Position numbers and translations under genes: made by a program. The notes under the pieces were generated by a model. That model saw only the letters and a program-made list of their open reading frames with translations. It did not search any database and was not told the DNA's origin. From a bacterium (GTDB taxonomy: Bacteria; Zhuqueibacterota; Zhuqueibacteria; Oleimicrobiales; Geothermoviventaceae), in contig JAPWUV010000004.1 of assembly GCA_028275345.1 (NCBI GenBank), positions 1 to 64,000 on the forward strand: 64,000 nt of DNA. Reading direction: 5' to 3'. Position 1 is the stretch's first letter. Every line of letters starts with the position of its first letter. Positions 63,276 to 64,000 of this stretch are shown here, one piece after another.

Positions 63276-64000
63276 TGTTGGTCAACCCTTGGATCGAGGG
63301 GGTGAGCAACAACAAGCCCCCTCTGGGTTTGGGATATCTGGCCGCCTACCTAAGGGAGGGGCTTGGCTACACCGATGTGCGCGTGGTGAACACCGGCCGC
63401 CACGTGCGGGAGCGGATCGCCGAGTTACATCCGGAGATTGTGGGATTCACCGCGTACTCGGCCAATTTCCCCGAGGTGCTTGCGCTTTCGCACTGGGTGA
63501 AGGAGGAGCTGGCGGTGCCGGTTCTGCTCGGGGGGCCGCACATCACGGCGATGCCGGAGTCGCTGCCGCGCTGGGTGGATGCGGGGGTGATCGGCGAAGG
63601 GGAAGAGACACTCCTCGAGCTGATGCGGATCTTCCTCCACCGTCGCAGGCTCTTGCCCCCGACACTTGCTGAGGTGAACGGGCTCGTCTTCTGGGACGGC
63701 GACCGCTTGGTCCGGACGGCGCCGCGCCCGCCCATCGTTCCCCTCGATCGAATCCCCCCGCCGGACCTGCAGGTCCTGGAGATCGAGCGCTACCTTGTCC
63801 CGAGCCAGATCCTGATGACCAATGAGTACGTGCGGGGCACGACGATCATCACCTCGCGCGGCTGTCCATTCCGTTGCGTCTACTGCCACGTTTCTGCAAA
63901 GTGGGGGCGCGTCCGGTATCACTCTGCCGAGCGGGTGGCGGAGGAGATCGCCGTGCTCGTGCGGCGGTATCGGGTGGAAGGGATCTACGTGGCCGACGAT
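63263..64000 (+). CDS. B12-binding-domain radical SAM protein, 3' end beyond the window
   Basis: The frame starts at a GTG at 63263, 6 bases after GGAG, and overlaps the flippase end by 13 bases. It runs off the window at codon 246. The N-terminal part has VLVNPWIEGVSNNKPPLGLGYLAAYLRE and VGFTAYSANFPEVLALSHWVKE, then VLLGGPHITAMPESLPRWVDAGVIGEGEETLLEL, the typical cobalamin-binding Rossmann-like domain of class B radical SAM enzymes; the last Gly-Gly and Gly-Glu-Gly-Glu loops are intact. The radical SAM cluster motif is CPFRCVYC with Cys201, Cys205 and Cys208. It probably performs a methylation or rearrangement on a glycan, lipid or peptide. The gene is followed by unknown sequence. Confidence 0.9.
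   Translation, partial: MAGLVLVNPWIEGVSNNKPPLGLGYLAAYLREGLGYTDVRVVNTGRHVRERIAELHPEIVGFTAYSANFPEVLALSHWVKEELAVPVLLGGPHITAMPESLPRWVDAGVIGEGEETLLELMRIFLHRRRLLPPTLAEVNGLVFWDGDRLVRTAPRPPIVPLDRIPPPDLQVLEIERYLVPSQILMTNEYVRGTTIITSRGCPFRCVYCHVSAKWGRVRYHSAERVAEEIAVLVRRYRVEGIYVADD

Noticed and set aside
63289-63672. Plus-strand open frame within the radical SAM gene
   Set aside because: It is a shadow in another frame; the frame from 63263 carries the B12-binding and CxxxCxxC motifs.

Overview
The window is a GC-rich bacterial chromosome segment with dense, short-spaced operons. Its secreted proteins carry N-terminal signal peptides and C-terminal 'YPNPFNP...' sorting domains. Together with a PorV-like barrel, TonB receptors with carboxypeptidase-regulatory-like extensions and a DUF5916 protein, this points to a Gram-negative member of the FCB superphylum with a type IX-like secretion route. 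It is more likely a poorly cultured lineage (KSB1, Calditrichaeota, Latescibacterota or Zixibacteria-like) than a classical Bacteroidetes. The placement is inferred from protein style only; there is no rRNA here.

Region 1 (1-10686) is a glycan or exopolysaccharide island on the plus strand: the end of a TMTC/GT-C-like membrane protein, a polysaccharide-deacetylase-fold protein, a sugar-nucleotide epimerase, three GT4 glycosyltransferases, a secreted glycosidase-like protein with a golvesin-like tail, and a Wzx-type flippase. Its first gene is visibly more AT-rich than the rest. Region 2 (11188-19128) is one giant secreted protein: an SGNH esterase joined to 13 bacterial Ig repeats (the first split by a malectin domain) and a sorting domain. 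Region 3 (19313-23084) holds three tandem paralogous membrane-anchored amidohydrolases, convergent with a DUF5916 outer-membrane protein (23171-25735).

Region 4 (26148-32095) is partly housekeeping: an RraA-like protein, smpB, tyrS, and an initiator tRNA with its own promoter and terminator. It also has a minus-strand pair (small EamA/SMR-like membrane protein and YkoP-like protein) and a MATE exporter with a good promoter.

Region 5 (32103-52027) is the most interesting part. A membrane-anchored regulator with an N-terminal DNA-binding domain is divergent from an apparent 18-kb operon: parvulin-type PPIase lipoprotein, TonB receptor, 1172-residue secreted protein, PorV-like barrel, starch-binding-like multidomain protein, GH53 endo-galactanase and two GH2 enzymes. 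No SusD is visible. It looks like a galactan-uptake locus built from TonB and PorV parts rather than the SusC/SusD pair. Direct repeats with an 11-bp period lie just upstream of the operon's -35 box.

Region 6 (52546-56753, minus strand) has a second TonB receptor coupled to a lipoprotein, and a Tat-exported aldo/keto reductase. Region 7 (57098-64000) is a second plus-strand operon: FAH-family enzyme, sodium-solute symporter, URO-D-family protein, nitrilase-family amidase, a second flippase, and the start of a B12-binding radical SAM protein cut by the window edge. Promoters, hairpins and starts were read by eye; domain calls come from recognisable motifs, not from searches.
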